Shown here: positions 1 to 9,335 of the stretch, piece after piece
How the letters are laid out: every line of letters starts with the position of its first letter
How positions within the stretch are numbered: position 1 is the stretch's first letter
NCBI GenBank assembly: GCA_033439255.1
Contig: CM065878.1
Span: 5,022,001-5,086,000 of the forward strand
Length of the DNA stretch: 64,000 bases
Direction of reading: 5' to 3'
Source of the DNA: Hericium rajendrae
Lineage: Eukaryota > Basidiomycota > Agaricomycetes > Russulales > Hericiaceae
Program-made: the position numbers and the translations under genes
The notes under the pieces: model-generated
Databases searched by the model: none
Told to the model about the DNA's origin: nothing
Seen by the model: the letters and a program-made list of their open reading frames with translations, nothing else

Positions 1-338
1 CCCGTGATGAGCTTGAGAACCGCGATTATGAGTGGCGTGCGGCTTCAGCTGCGTATCATAGCGGAAAGATGAGCCATGCCGAGTACAGTGCGGTGCGAAA
101 GCGCATCCTGGACGCGGACCGCGCCTACGACAGGCGGGTAGAGGACTATCTAGTCCGAAGGGAGGCCGGGCAGACGAAGCCCGGTGAGTTCTTTCGAGAG
201 TTCTATGGTTGTACGGATGAGGAGGCGCAGGAGTGGCATCGTGACGAAGTCAACGCGGTGAAGATACGGAATGCCAATTTTGAAGCTCACAGCCAATCTC
301 GGGTTGCACAACAGAGCAGGCATGGGCGGGGCCACTGA
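1..338 (+). CDS. Gene A, copy 1 (A1), 5'-truncated by window edge
   Basis: This is the last exon of a gene-A paralogue; the earlier exons lie outside the window. The reading frame is open from base 3, upstream of the ATG at 69, and in this frame it matches exon 3 of copies A2, A3 and A5, which is 341-347 nt long, so only a few bases of the exon are missing. Visible signatures are a helical segment around GKMSHAEYSAVRKRI, the central block EAGQTKPGEFFREFYGCT and the C-terminal QQSRHGRGH. The function is unknown to me. It is followed 103 bp later, on the opposite strand, by the end of gene B1, as in every other module. The protein is hydrophilic, with no signal peptide and no membrane segment. 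Confidence 0.75.
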   Translation, partial: RDELENRDYEWRAASAAYHSGKMSHAEYSAVRKRILDADRAYDRRVEDYLVRREAGQTKPGEFFREFYGCTDEEAQEWHRDEVNAVKIRNANFEAHSQSRVAQQSRHGRGH

Positions 339-441
339 TTCCGTCATTTTGCCTATCATGAATTAATATATAGTCTCAGATCTTGTACTATACACGATGA
401 CCATCAAAGTTTGGGTATCAACGTCGCTAGAGCTTTTCCTC

Positions 442-1625
442 TCAGGGTCTTGTGTGCCTTTCATCGAGGCCATACCATTGACCTCCATTGACACGCAGCA
501 GCTCTCGATTCTGCCGCCGAAGCACAGAATTGTCCGTCCTTAGAGAGTCTATTTCTTGGTCGGAGGCGAACTGCGCCGCTCTCGCCTGGCCAGCTTCGTC
601 CTCGAGCCGCTGAATCCGGGCGCTCTGTTCATCGATATGGACAATCGCTGCACACGCTATGAGCTCTAGGCCTCATCTTATGGACAGGCGTGCGCACCTT
701 GTCTGATATGCTTCACTGATGGAGCCTCATATACCTGGAGATGGTTAGGGAGTCTTTTAGCGAGCTCCGCGATAGCTTCAGTCCTGTCCTTCCTGTGGCC
801 CTTGACTCTTAACGCTTCCTTCTTCTTGAACAGCAGCGCTTCGGCATCACTTGTCGACGGAGACGATGCGCGGTCCTTGCGCTTCGCACCGACTTTAGGA
901 GACTGAGGCACGGCTTCGGCGCGTGCGTTGCCTCCGATTGGAAGCCTCATTCTACCTATCATACTTGTCATGTTCGCTTTGTGGGAAGAGGTGCCGTCGG
1001 CTGGTCTACTGTGAAATGAAGTGCGCTGAGAACCTGGGGCTGTCCGTGTCTTCGATGGTACAAGTTTTGCTTTTGGAGCAAGCTGACTGCTGCTTGAAGA
1101 GGCGCGGGTGGTAGCATGTGGCTGATTTGAGTTCTGGCTGTATCTGACCGACGGCTGTGCGGAGTGATCATTGTAGGCCGACAAAGGCCAGTCGGGTGGA
1201 GTACTTTGAAACGATGCGCTGATCTGTTGGTCTGGTCTGGCGGGACGTCAGTCGTGTCGATAAATGAGATAGGCCGCTGTGGACTCACTGATTATTAGCA
1301 GGGTATAGACTATGAGGATACTGATAGCTTGACGAGGTACCAGCCGTGTGGGTATAAAGTGAGGATTCAGTCGTTTGCGTGTAGTTCGTATATTCAGCTT
1401 GCGTTGTACTTCGAAGCGTCGTGAGTTACGCTGCGCCCACGGCCGAGTGAAAGGTCCAACTACTTACTAAGGATAATATGCATTTGTTGTCGCATTCGTC
1501 GAAGACGTGCGTGCATAGTCGTATTGAATGCCCTGTGCTTGTTCGGCGCCAGCGCTGAACTGAGCAGAGCTAAGACAGGTGGGAGACCATCTTCGAGACG
1601 GTCCAGGCGTAGACGAGCGGTGCAT
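442..1625 (-). CDS. Gene B, copy 1 (B1): bHLH-like/coiled-coil protein
   Basis: Four exons (1625-1468, 1408-1289, 1236-698, 647-442) give 340 aa. The N-terminal two thirds is Ser/Thr/Gln-rich and low in complexity. It is followed by a basic patch with KRKDRASSP, a candidate nuclear signal, then RKDRTEAIAELAKRLP (helix 1), a loop, and AIVHIDEQSARIQRLEDEA (helix 2) running into a coiled coil. The spacing fits a basic helix-loop-helix dimerisation domain with a zipper, although the classical basic-region Glu is not obvious. A 50-nt phase-1 intron splits the loop from helix 2, as in B2-B5. The likely role is a nuclear DNA-binding or dimerising protein, which is inference. The N-terminus may extend further, because a block just upstream of the ATG is conserved between copies. 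Confidence 0.72.
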
Positions 1626-3386
1626 GTCGGTCGTAAGTCGTGAAAAGGCGACGTAAAGGAATAATTACCAAGGTCCATTGCATGTATTGGCTACTTTATA
1701 CACGAGTGATATCATCTTCGACAAGACGTCTGGCCATAGACGGTACAAGCCAGCTCTGGAAACAAGGTTGTTGTCAGCCAATACAATGGATGATAAGACT
1801 TGACGACGGGCTGAGCAAGTACGGACCTTACAAGGATTGCCTAGAGAATCAAAATGTCAGCTAAGACAAGGATAAGAGTCCTGTTCCCGACGAAGAAATC
1901 CTCGCGTCAAACAGCGTACCACAGAATGAGCTCTAGCTGTAGCTTCGGGAACTAGGTAATTGGCCTGAATTGAGTATGCATCCCTGAGAGTGACAGAGCG
2001 GAAAAGTATATAAAGGCATTGTCTTATCCAGTTCTGGTACAACACCGGCGCTCATATAATACGTACATTGAGCTGTACCTTGTATCCAGTTAGTTCCCAG
2101 TGCGAGAGCTAGGTCTTCAGCGTGCCTTCTGCAGACCGACGGACCATGGTTCGGTCGTAAACTGTTGGTCGATTTCAGGAGGATCATGCCAAGTTCGCGA
2201 AAGGCTGCTGGCGGAAAACAAGGGTTGCAAACGATCATCACACCTCGGTACCGCCACCTCTGGGGACCAATGCTTCCACACTCAAGGCATACCGCTGTGA
2301 AGGGACGCTGGCAGAGGACTCCCAGCTCAAACGTCGAAAGTCTTGAACAGTCGATTGGTGTTGTAGAGTACAGTTGATGTAGACGTCCGTGGCGGAGAGT
2401 TAGATCATGAGAAGCTGGAAGATGACATCGCACCCAGTGGCGGAGACGTGGAGAAGAGCTAGTCTTCGAAGCTGGAGAATGAATCTGCGCGGATCTGTAC
2501 TCAGAACAAGTGCCTGATTCGACACGATTGTGGGAATCGGAAGGAATTGCAGTCTTGCAGAGGCGGTGAGTCACAAGAAAGGAAATTGTTTGGATCGGAG
2601 GCCGTTGCCAAACAAACGCCTGGTGGACCGTTCGAAGCCGTCGATCTCGATTCTCATCCTCTTGTAGATCTTAGTCTACCAGCGAACACCACTGACCTGA
2701 TCCACTTTCTGTGCAGGAACAATAGCATGGACATATCCACCTCTTCTCGCGAATCCTATTTCTCCAATGGTCCTTCCACGGCGGCCTGAAACTGGACCCA
2801 CGCGGCAAGTCCCCGTAAGTCCCACGTTGACAATAAGTCTTACAGTCTCAGGTTTCGGTGGTCTGTTAGCGCTGTACGCGCTGCTACCGCACTGGAAAAT
2901 GGTCCACCATACTTTCCATGATCTCACAGCTTTGCCATTCCCAATTGTCTTGCTCTTACAGAGCTGCTGCCTTCACGACGGCCTCTAAATTTAAAGTTCG
3001 TCAGCCCTCTTATCAGGTTATTGTCATAGATTATGTCGCGTCCAAGTAATCCCATCTCTATGCGGCAACGACGTCGATTCCATTGCTGACATACCATGTC
3101 GCCATACCATATGCACATACGCATGCTTGGCAACAAGCAATGCGGAGCAACAAAAAAAAGAGAGGGACAAATAATTTCGGCGCTTTCTGACGCTCGAGTG
3201 CTCTCATCGGTCTGGCCTGTGAGGATATAGGTGAGCCATGAATCCTGAACGTCATCTCACTTTGCTCGACCCCGTTGTCCCGTGAGTTCTGTCTGTATGA
3301 CATGACTATCTTCGCTTATTACCTGCTCTTCTGACAGACATTCATCTTACGCCTTCCAAGTCGATTGACCACACGTGTCCATAGTC
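1626..3386. other. Intergenic region with duplicated blocks
   Basis: No intact gene is recognised. Bases 1700-1860 are similar to 5290-5430 and 13780-13920, which are the regions upstream of B2 and B3, so they probably contain the gene-B promoter. Bases 2740-2990 resemble 11140-11400: a stretch ending in a CAAG/GTAAGTC-type splice donor, then a segment with a shared 'CTGCC(T/A)TCACGACGG'. These look like decayed copies of a third transcribed unit, but no protein could be built. Confidence 0.4.
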
Positions 3387-3963
3387 ATGTCATACCCCTC
3401 GCATTCCTCGACATCGATTAGCATCGCCTCCGGTCACTCAGATCGCCGTAGTGTCCCATCACAGGCCATTCAGTCTGCCATCTCGACCCATCGTGAGTCA
3501 AAATTCTGCTAGGCATGTGATGGGTTTTACTCATGCTTTCTTCGATAGAACACAAGTCTTCTCAGATTGGTGAGACCATTCTTATGTCGATATTGTTTTG
3601 TTCATATAGGATGTAGGCATGCTCGCTCGCGGCGACGAGATCTACGAGCTTGACATGCAGCTCGAAGCTGCCATCACAGCATATTCCAGCGGACAGATTG
3701 GCAAAGTTGAATTCGACGCCATAGTCTATCACATCAATGATGCTATCCGTGATCGCGAGCGGCGTTATGCAGATTACTGCATACGAGAGCAGGCTGGGCA
3801 GACTCGACCCGTCGATTGGTACAAAGAGTTTTATGGATACACGGAGGAACAGGCGGAGGAGTATCTTCGTGAAGAACTCAGATTGAGAGATATCCGAAAT
3901 GCTAACCAGGCACGCAGTCAAACTCGCATGTTACAGCAGAGCCGACATGGGCGGGGCCATTGA
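3387..3963 (+). CDS. Gene A, copy 2 (A2)
   Basis: Three exons (3387-3492, 3549-3569, 3617-3963) give 157 aa. Exon 1 encodes a Ser-rich leader ending in QAIQSAISTH. Exon 2 is a 21-nt micro-exon. Exon 3 carries the conserved helical part, with a SHOCT-like hairpin around SGQIGKVEFDAIVYHI, EQAGQTRPVDWYKEFYGYT, and the basic C-terminus TRMLQQSRHGRGH. The exon lengths 106/21/347 are identical to those of A3, which supports the model. The start is the first ATG, shared with A3 (MSYPS). It converges on B2 with a 100-bp gap. I do not recognise the family. A small nuclear or cytosolic partner of B is possible but inferred only from pairing. Confidence 0.78.
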
Positions 3964-4063
3964 CTATACAATCCTGGTTTCGATGTAGACACCTTCAATA
4001 CAGCTTGACTCCATCAAGCCAGCAACACATGTAGAAATATGATGTTCAAGTATGTGACATGAA

Positions 4064-5212
4064 TTATACCTGTCGGTATTGTCGCCACGCTTGCAGCTCT
4101 AGCTCTAATTCGCCAATCCTGTTATTCAATCGAGCCAAGTCCTGAGCATTTGTGCGCTTCTCATTCCGCAGTGCTTGGAGTTCGTGTTGATATGCGATAT
4201 TTTGACGGGTAGCCTGGACGTGGGCAGCTCTAAGTTGAGCAGCCTCGTTCTCAAGCTCGTCAATGTGGATGATCGCTGTGCATGCAATCAGAGCTGAAGT
4301 TACCTCGATAGCGGATCCACACACCTTGTCTGATATTGGCCACAGTCGGCTTGTCCTCGAATAATTGCAAGTGGTGGGGGAGCCTCGTAGCCAGGTCCGC
4401 AACGTCACGACTCAACTTGTCCCTGTGCTTCTTGGCTTTCTCCGCGCGATCAGATTTCTGCACCCCCTCGGAGGTCTCCGCGCCCGTCGCAGCAGGCTTC
4501 GCCTTCTTGTTTGCCGGCGCCTCAGCGGCGCTGGTCATTTCTGTCGGAGACGGCGCGCGGTCCTTGCGCTTCAGCTCACCGACTGCGAAAAGCTGAGATG
4601 GGGCCTGGGCCGGTGCATTGCTTCCGAGCCGCCACCTGCCCATCTTGCTGTTCATGTCCGGATTGCTGTCTTTAGGACGGCGGGATGTGGACGCAATTGG
4701 CTTGGCGGGTTTGCTTCGTTTCTCGGACGATGCATGACTTGCGCTAGCTGCAGATTGTCTGATGCTTGTAGAGGTGGTGGTAGCAGCATATTGGTCGGCC
4801 GAGCTTGGGCTATAGTTGGTCGATGATTGTCCAGAAGGACCGTGGTAGGACACTTTGGGCCACTCCGCCGGAGCGCCGTACGAGGCACCGGTCTGTTGGT
4901 ATGGTCTAACGAGACGTCAGCCCTTTATATCCATCAAGGAGGTGTTGTTTCAAACTTACTGGAAGTTGTTATCGTTTGCATATCCAGCTTGCGTCGTGCT
5001 TCAAAGAGTTGTCAGTTACTTTACACCCACGGCCAAGGACAAGATTCTGCTTACTATGGATAGTATGCATTTGGGGTCGCAGTCATCATGAATGTATGTG
5101 CATAGTCGTGTTGTGAAGCCCGTGATTGTTCAGCACCAGGGCCGAACGTAGCAGGGTCAAGACTGGCAGGAGACCGTCTTCGAGACGGTCCAGGCGTAGA
5201 TGGGTGTTGCAT
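4064..5212 (-). CDS. Gene B, copy 2 (B2): bHLH-like/coiled-coil protein
   Basis: Four exons (5212-5055, 4998-4960, 4905-4325, 4275-4064) give 329 aa. The start MQHPSTPGPSRRRSP matches MHRSSTPGPSRRWSP of B1. A low-complexity middle with LKRKDRAPSPTE precedes helix 1 RDKLSRDVADLATRLP (about residues 227-242), a loop with KPTVANIRQ, and helix 2 AIIHIDELENEAAQLRAA. A coiled coil of about 50 residues ends the protein. The intron at 4276-4324 (49 nt, phase 1) falls between loop and helix 2. Exon 1 is 158 nt in both B1 and B2. The protein is probably nuclear and dimeric. The first-exon start is the least certain part. Confidence 0.75.
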
Positions 5213-6011
5213 GTCTGTCGTTAGTCGTAGCAATAAGACGTAAGGGAATAGCTACTGGCCCCATTGCAGGTCCTGAATGCTTTATACGCTGGGACCATCG
5301 TCTTCGACAAGACGTCCGACCATAGATAGTACAAGTCAGTTCGTAAAACAAGGGTGTCAGGACGACAGATCTTGACGACGGGCTGAGTACGTAAGGACCT
5401 TACAAGGATTACCTAGAGAATAAAATGTAAGCTCCAAAGCACTGACACGAATCAACTTATTTTCGTGGCCCGGAGACGCTTGTCGCAGCGAGGAAATAGC
5501 AATAGCGTCTTGCGTCGAGCTACTGAAAATATTTCCTCTGTTTTCTGGGTCCAGAAGTCAACCCGTCTAGCTATATCGTTAGCCTGAGTGGATGCGCATC
5601 CTCGTGAGCACCGGAAGATGAGAACAAGAGCATAGTCACAGTCCGATTCGAGCACAAAACGCGCCAGCGCTCACTGTAAGGGCGCATACGCAAACTCGTA
5701 CCCTGTCCTATAACGTGATGTAAAGCAACATCTCTTTAACTTCCCTTTTCTAGAGGCAAAAGCCATGGCAAGTTTGACAGTCCGTTGTGAGTGGTCGTAG
5801 TCGTGAACAAGAGAGTTGCCCACCATCTCAACGCGGTCGGCAGAAGGTCGGCTATTTCCGGCGCCGGCACAGTGGCCTTCCCGGAGATAATGCTGGCGGC
5901 CACCCTGAGCGTTTTCTTTGCAGTCAGACAACATTGACTGCACCGCTGTCCCACTCTTGTCTAGCACCGGTCCAGACGCTATTAGTCTCTATCTTGGATC
6001 AAGGAATACAC
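5213..6011. other. Intergenic region upstream of B2, up to the LTR element
   Basis: Bases 5290-5430 match the upstream regions of B1 and B3. The short motif TTACGACTAACGA-like (about 5213-5235) precedes the first ATG in B1, B2, B3 and B5. It may be a 5'-UTR intron branch site (CTNAC) or a conserved leader. From 5440 to 6011 I see only short spurious reading frames. Confidence 0.4.
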
Positions 6012-6016
6012 GCTTC
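6012..6016. repeat. Left 5-bp target-site duplication (GCTTC) of the copia element
   Basis: GCTTC directly abuts the left LTR, and the same five bases follow the right LTR at 11139-11143. Five bases is the usual duplication length for Ty1/copia integrases, so this fixes both element ends. Confidence 0.8.
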
Positions 6017-6421
6017 TCTTGCGCGTGATAGGTCTTCGAGATGGCTATAAGTAGACAATAAAGGATGTATTGCTCAGCTCTCGAAGAATAGAACTGTAGC
6101 TACGAAAGTGCAAACCTATAAGTAGACAATAAAGGATGTATTGCTATTATAGTAGTTAGCTTTTGAGTCGAAAGGAAATAAGAACAATATAACGAACCTC
6201 AGCTCTCGAAGAATAGAACTGAGGGAAAAAGCTGTCGGTATCGTAGCGTGTATGGTAAGAGTCCGTTCAGCCACAAAGACCAGAAACTGTATAGTATATT
6301 GTCCGTGGACCAATATTTGCCTCCGTCGTAGAGACCAGCGCCGACGCTCCTGGCGTCGGCCACACGTGACCACGTCGCGCTCAATGGGCGCGCGTCGCGG
6401 AGTGTCCCTCGACTTCCAACA
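6017..6421 (-). repeat. 3' LTR of the copia element
   Basis: This 405-bp repeat matches 10734-11138 base for base as far as I can read. It contains two internal short duplications: a block with GTAGACAATAAAGGATGTAT, and CTCTCGAAGAATAGAACTG, each present twice. Confidence 0.92.
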
Positions 6422-6428
6422 CGCCCAC

Positions 6429-9335
6429 TCACTCCGTGTGAGCTAAGCCCATGCCTGCGACAAAGCGGTCGTGCTTCTCGCGCGATAGGCCCTTCGTGAG
6501 CACGTCGGCAACTTGATCCGCCGTCGGAATGTATTCCGCGGCAATTGTGCCGTCCTCGACCTTGTCCCGTAGGAAATGATGACGCACGTCGATGTGCTTC
6601 GTGCGCGCGTGGTAAGCGGGATTCTTGGCGAGGGCAATTGCACCTTGGTTGTCGATAAGGAGGAGCGTCGGCCGTTCGATCGGCTGACGCAGATCTGAGA
6701 GTAGCATACGCAACCACACGGCTTCCTTAGCGGCATGGGCTGCGGCCATATACTCGGCTTCCGTGCTCGACTGAGCGACGGATTGCTGCTTCTTCGAGGA
6801 CCAGGAGATCGCGGCACCGGCAAGGGTAAAAACGTAGCCGCTGATGGATCGGCGATCGTTCGGATCGTTGGCCCAGTCAGAGTCGACATACCCTGTAAGC
6901 TCGTCGTTCTTCCGCTTCCCGTTATAGACTAACTGGTAGTCCGCAGTCCGTCGGAGATACTTGAACGTGCGTGCGGCGACGTTCCAGTGTTCCGCGCCAG
7001 GGGCGGAACTGTGTTGGCTGAGGAGGCCAACCGCGTAGGCGATATCAGGGCGCGTGCCGAGCATCGCGTACATGAGCGATCCGACGGCGCTTTGGTACTT
7101 GCGGGCATCGATCTCGGCGGCTGGGAGCTTCTCGAGCTTCTGATTGACCGAGACGGGAGTGCTGATGGGGCGCGCGTCGGCAAAACCGTGGCGCTCCAGA
7201 ACGTCGGCAATGTACCTCTTCTGTGAGAGGGTGACAATCTTCAGCGCGCGGTCGCGCGTGACTTCCATGCCGAGAATCCAGCGCATCTCGCCGAGGTCGG
7301 TAATCTCGAAGATTTTCGAGAGCCGCGCCTTTGCCTGTAAAATCGCCTCCATGCTGTTCGAGGCAGCTCCGATGTCGTCAACATAAATAATGATGATTAG
7401 GAGCGTACCATCGGAGTCGCGATGGAAAACAAAAACGCCGTAATCGGCATAGGATCTCGAGTAACCGAGATCGCGGAACTCCCGTTCGATGCGCATGTAC
7501 CATACGCGTCCCGCTTGCTTGAGCCCGTAAATCGACTTGATTAGTCGCCAAACGATGTTGCCGTCGCCTCGGAAACCTGGAGGGGGCTCCATGTAGATCT
7601 CTTCTTCCAGATCTCCGTTGAGGTAAGCGGTCTTGACATCCATTTGATGGAGTTCGAGGTCGTGCTTGGCAGTGAGGGCTAGCAGTGCACGGAGAGAGTT
7701 GAATTTCATCACCGGGGTGAACGTTTCGTCGAAGTCGACGCCTTCTACCTGTGTGAACCCTTTTGCCACAATGCGTGCCTTGTAGCGTTCGATCGCGCCA
7801 GTCGGGCCTCGCTTGATGCGGAAAACCCAGCGGCTGTCGATAACTTTGCGGTCTCGCGGTCGAGGCACCTCAGCGTAGACATTCTTGTCCAGCAAGGATT
7901 TGAGTTCCTCGGCGCATGCTTCGGACCACTCGGCGGAATCGGAGCGGTGCATGGCTTCATTGTAGGTTTGCGGGTCGCCAGATTCAGCGTGCGCCCGATG
8001 AGCGTGCTCGTCGCCCACTGGCTCGGGGCCGTCGTCATCGGGGATGTTCTCGACTGTCGGCTTCTTCCGGTTATACGATGAGACCTTGAGTTTTGGGTCG
8101 TCGCGTATCGGGACTGCGGCCTTGCGCGTGGAGCGTCGTGGCGCAGGTGCCGGTGGGTCGGTCGCCGGTGAGTCGGTAAGTGCAGGTGAGTCTGAGTGAA
8201 TGCTCGTGCTCTCGCCCCCTCGCTCGGGCTCAGCTGGCGCGTCGGCTGGAGCGACGGTCGGAGCGGCGGCGGGAGCGGAAGCCTCAACTTCGATCAGGGC
8301 ACGATGCGGAGCGACGGTGCCTTCGTCGAATATGACGTCGCGGGACTCGAAAACGCGGCCAGTCGGTCGGTGAACGACGCGGTATGCCTTGCGATTTTGG
8401 GCGAGACCGATAAACGTGCATTCGAGCGATTTCGGGTCGAGCTTGCGACGGTGCTTGTCAGGCACGTGCACATGAGCTTTGCAGCCGAAAACGTGAAGTT
8501 GCACAACTGAGGGCTTGTTGCCAGACCATGCTTCATGCGGGGTGATGTCGCTGGGCAGGGAACGGGTGGGTACGCGGTTGTGAATGTAAGCCGCGTACTC
8601 GATAGCATCGAACCAGAAAGAGTTCGGTAGCTCAGCGTCAGCTAACATCGCGCGTGCAGATTCAACGAGCGTGCGGTTGATGCGCTCGGCAACGCCGTTC
8701 TGTTGGGGCGTATCCGCATTGGACTTCTCGTGTTTGATGCCACGCTCACGGAGGAAAGTCTGGAGCACCGTAGACTTGTACTCTCCACCACCGTCGGATC
8801 GCAAGATCCGCATCTGTTGACCCGATTCGAGCTCGGCGCGTGCGATGTAAGCCTGGAGGTGGGTGAAGACTTCAGCCTTGTGCCGCATCCCGTTGACCGA
8901 GGCATCACGCGAGTGATCGTCGATCCAGGTAACGAAATATTGGTAACCTTGACGGGACATGGTTTGCATCGGGCCGCAGACGTCCGAATGGACACATCCA
9001 AGAATAATCTCCGCGCGCGTCTGTGATTCCTTGGGAATGACGGCGCGTGCCTGCTTCCCTTTGAGGCAGGGCGAACAGGTGCCGATGGAGTCGCGAGCGG
9101 TGTCGCCGATGATGGACATCCCGTCGACCATGCCGTGCTTCATCATACGTCGAGACGGCATCAACGCTGATATGTCCGAGTCGGCGGTGCCAAGTGCGAA
9201 GGTCTGCGGTGGAGACATGCACTTTTGCAGGCATTGCGGCTGGTTCGGAAGCGAGTGGATCGGTGTCGGAGTCACTGTCCGCGGAATCGGAGGACGGATC
9301 GGGGAGATGGGCAATATAGGCGGTGGCCGGGGCAT
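6429..9335 (-). CDS. copia pol: integrase, reverse transcriptase, RNase H (downstream frame)
   Basis: The open frame is 968 codons. Its first codons are overlap or out-of-frame sequence; real pol begins near the frameshift at about 9150. Recognised in order are a pre-integrase zinc region (CSPCLKGKQ), the integrase core (DVCGP, WIDDHSRD, NGVAERINRTLVES), the RT (KARIVAKGFTQ, QMDVKTAYLNGD, active site YVDDI), and copia RNase H (SSTEAEYMA, HIDVRHHFLRDKV). The length is complete to the stop just before the 3' LTR. Codon usage and domain spacing look undamaged, so the element may have died only recently or may be mobilised in trans. Confidence 0.9.
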   Translation of the reverse strand: MPRPPPILPISPIRPPIPRTVTPTPIHSLPNQPQCLQKCMSPPQTFALGTADSDISALMPSRRMMKHGMVDGMSIIGDTARDSIGTCSPCLKGKQARAVIPKESQTRAEIILGCVHSDVCGPMQTMSRQGYQYFVTWIDDHSRDASVNGMRHKAEVFTHLQAYIARAELESGQQMRILRSDGGGEYKSTVLQTFLRERGIKHEKSNADTPQQNGVAERINRTLVESARAMLADAELPNSFWFDAIEYAAYIHNRVPTRSLPSDITPHEAWSGNKPSVVQLHVFGCKAHVHVPDKHRRKLDPKSLECTFIGLAQNRKAYRVVHRPTGRVFESRDVIFDEGTVAPHRALIEVEASAPAAAPTVAPADAPAEPERGGESTSIHSDSPALTDSPATDPPAPAPRRSTRKAAVPIRDDPKLKVSSYNRKKPTVENIPDDDGPEPVGDEHAHRAHAESGDPQTYNEAMHRSDSAEWSEACAEELKSLLDKNVYAEVPRPRDRKVIDSRWVFRIKRGPTGAIERYKARIVAKGFTQVEGVDFDETFTPVMKFNSLRALLALTAKHDLELHQMDVKTAYLNGDLEEEIYMEPPPGFRGDGNIVWRLIKSIYGLKQAGRVWYMRIEREFRDLGYSRSYADYGVFVFHRDSDGTLLIIIIYVDDIGAASNSMEAILQAKARLSKIFEITDLGEMRWILGMEVTRDRALKIVTLSQKRYIADVLERHGFADARPISTPVSVNQKLEKLPAAEIDARKYQSAVGSLMYAMLGTRPDIAYAVGLLSQHSSAPGAEHWNVAARTFKYLRRTADYQLVYNGKRKNDELTGYVDSDWANDPNDRRSISGYVFTLAGAAISWSSKKQQSVAQSSTEAEYMAAAHAAKEAVWLRMLLSDLRQPIERPTLLLIDNQGAIALAKNPAYHARTKHIDVRHHFLRDKVEDGTIAAEYIPTADQVADVLTKGLSREKHDRFVAGMGLAHTE

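Noticed and set aside
968-1288. Open frame antisense or overlapping to B1, similar ones at 4652-4888 and 12947-13246
   Set aside because: These are shadow frames of gene-B exons; their peptides are not conserved between copies, while the B frame is.
3387-5212. Mating-type homeodomain pair as explanation for the A/B modules
   Set aside because: No homeodomain (WFxNxR) is seen, the flanking MIP or beta-fg genes are absent, and the genes converge, whereas HD pairs diverge.
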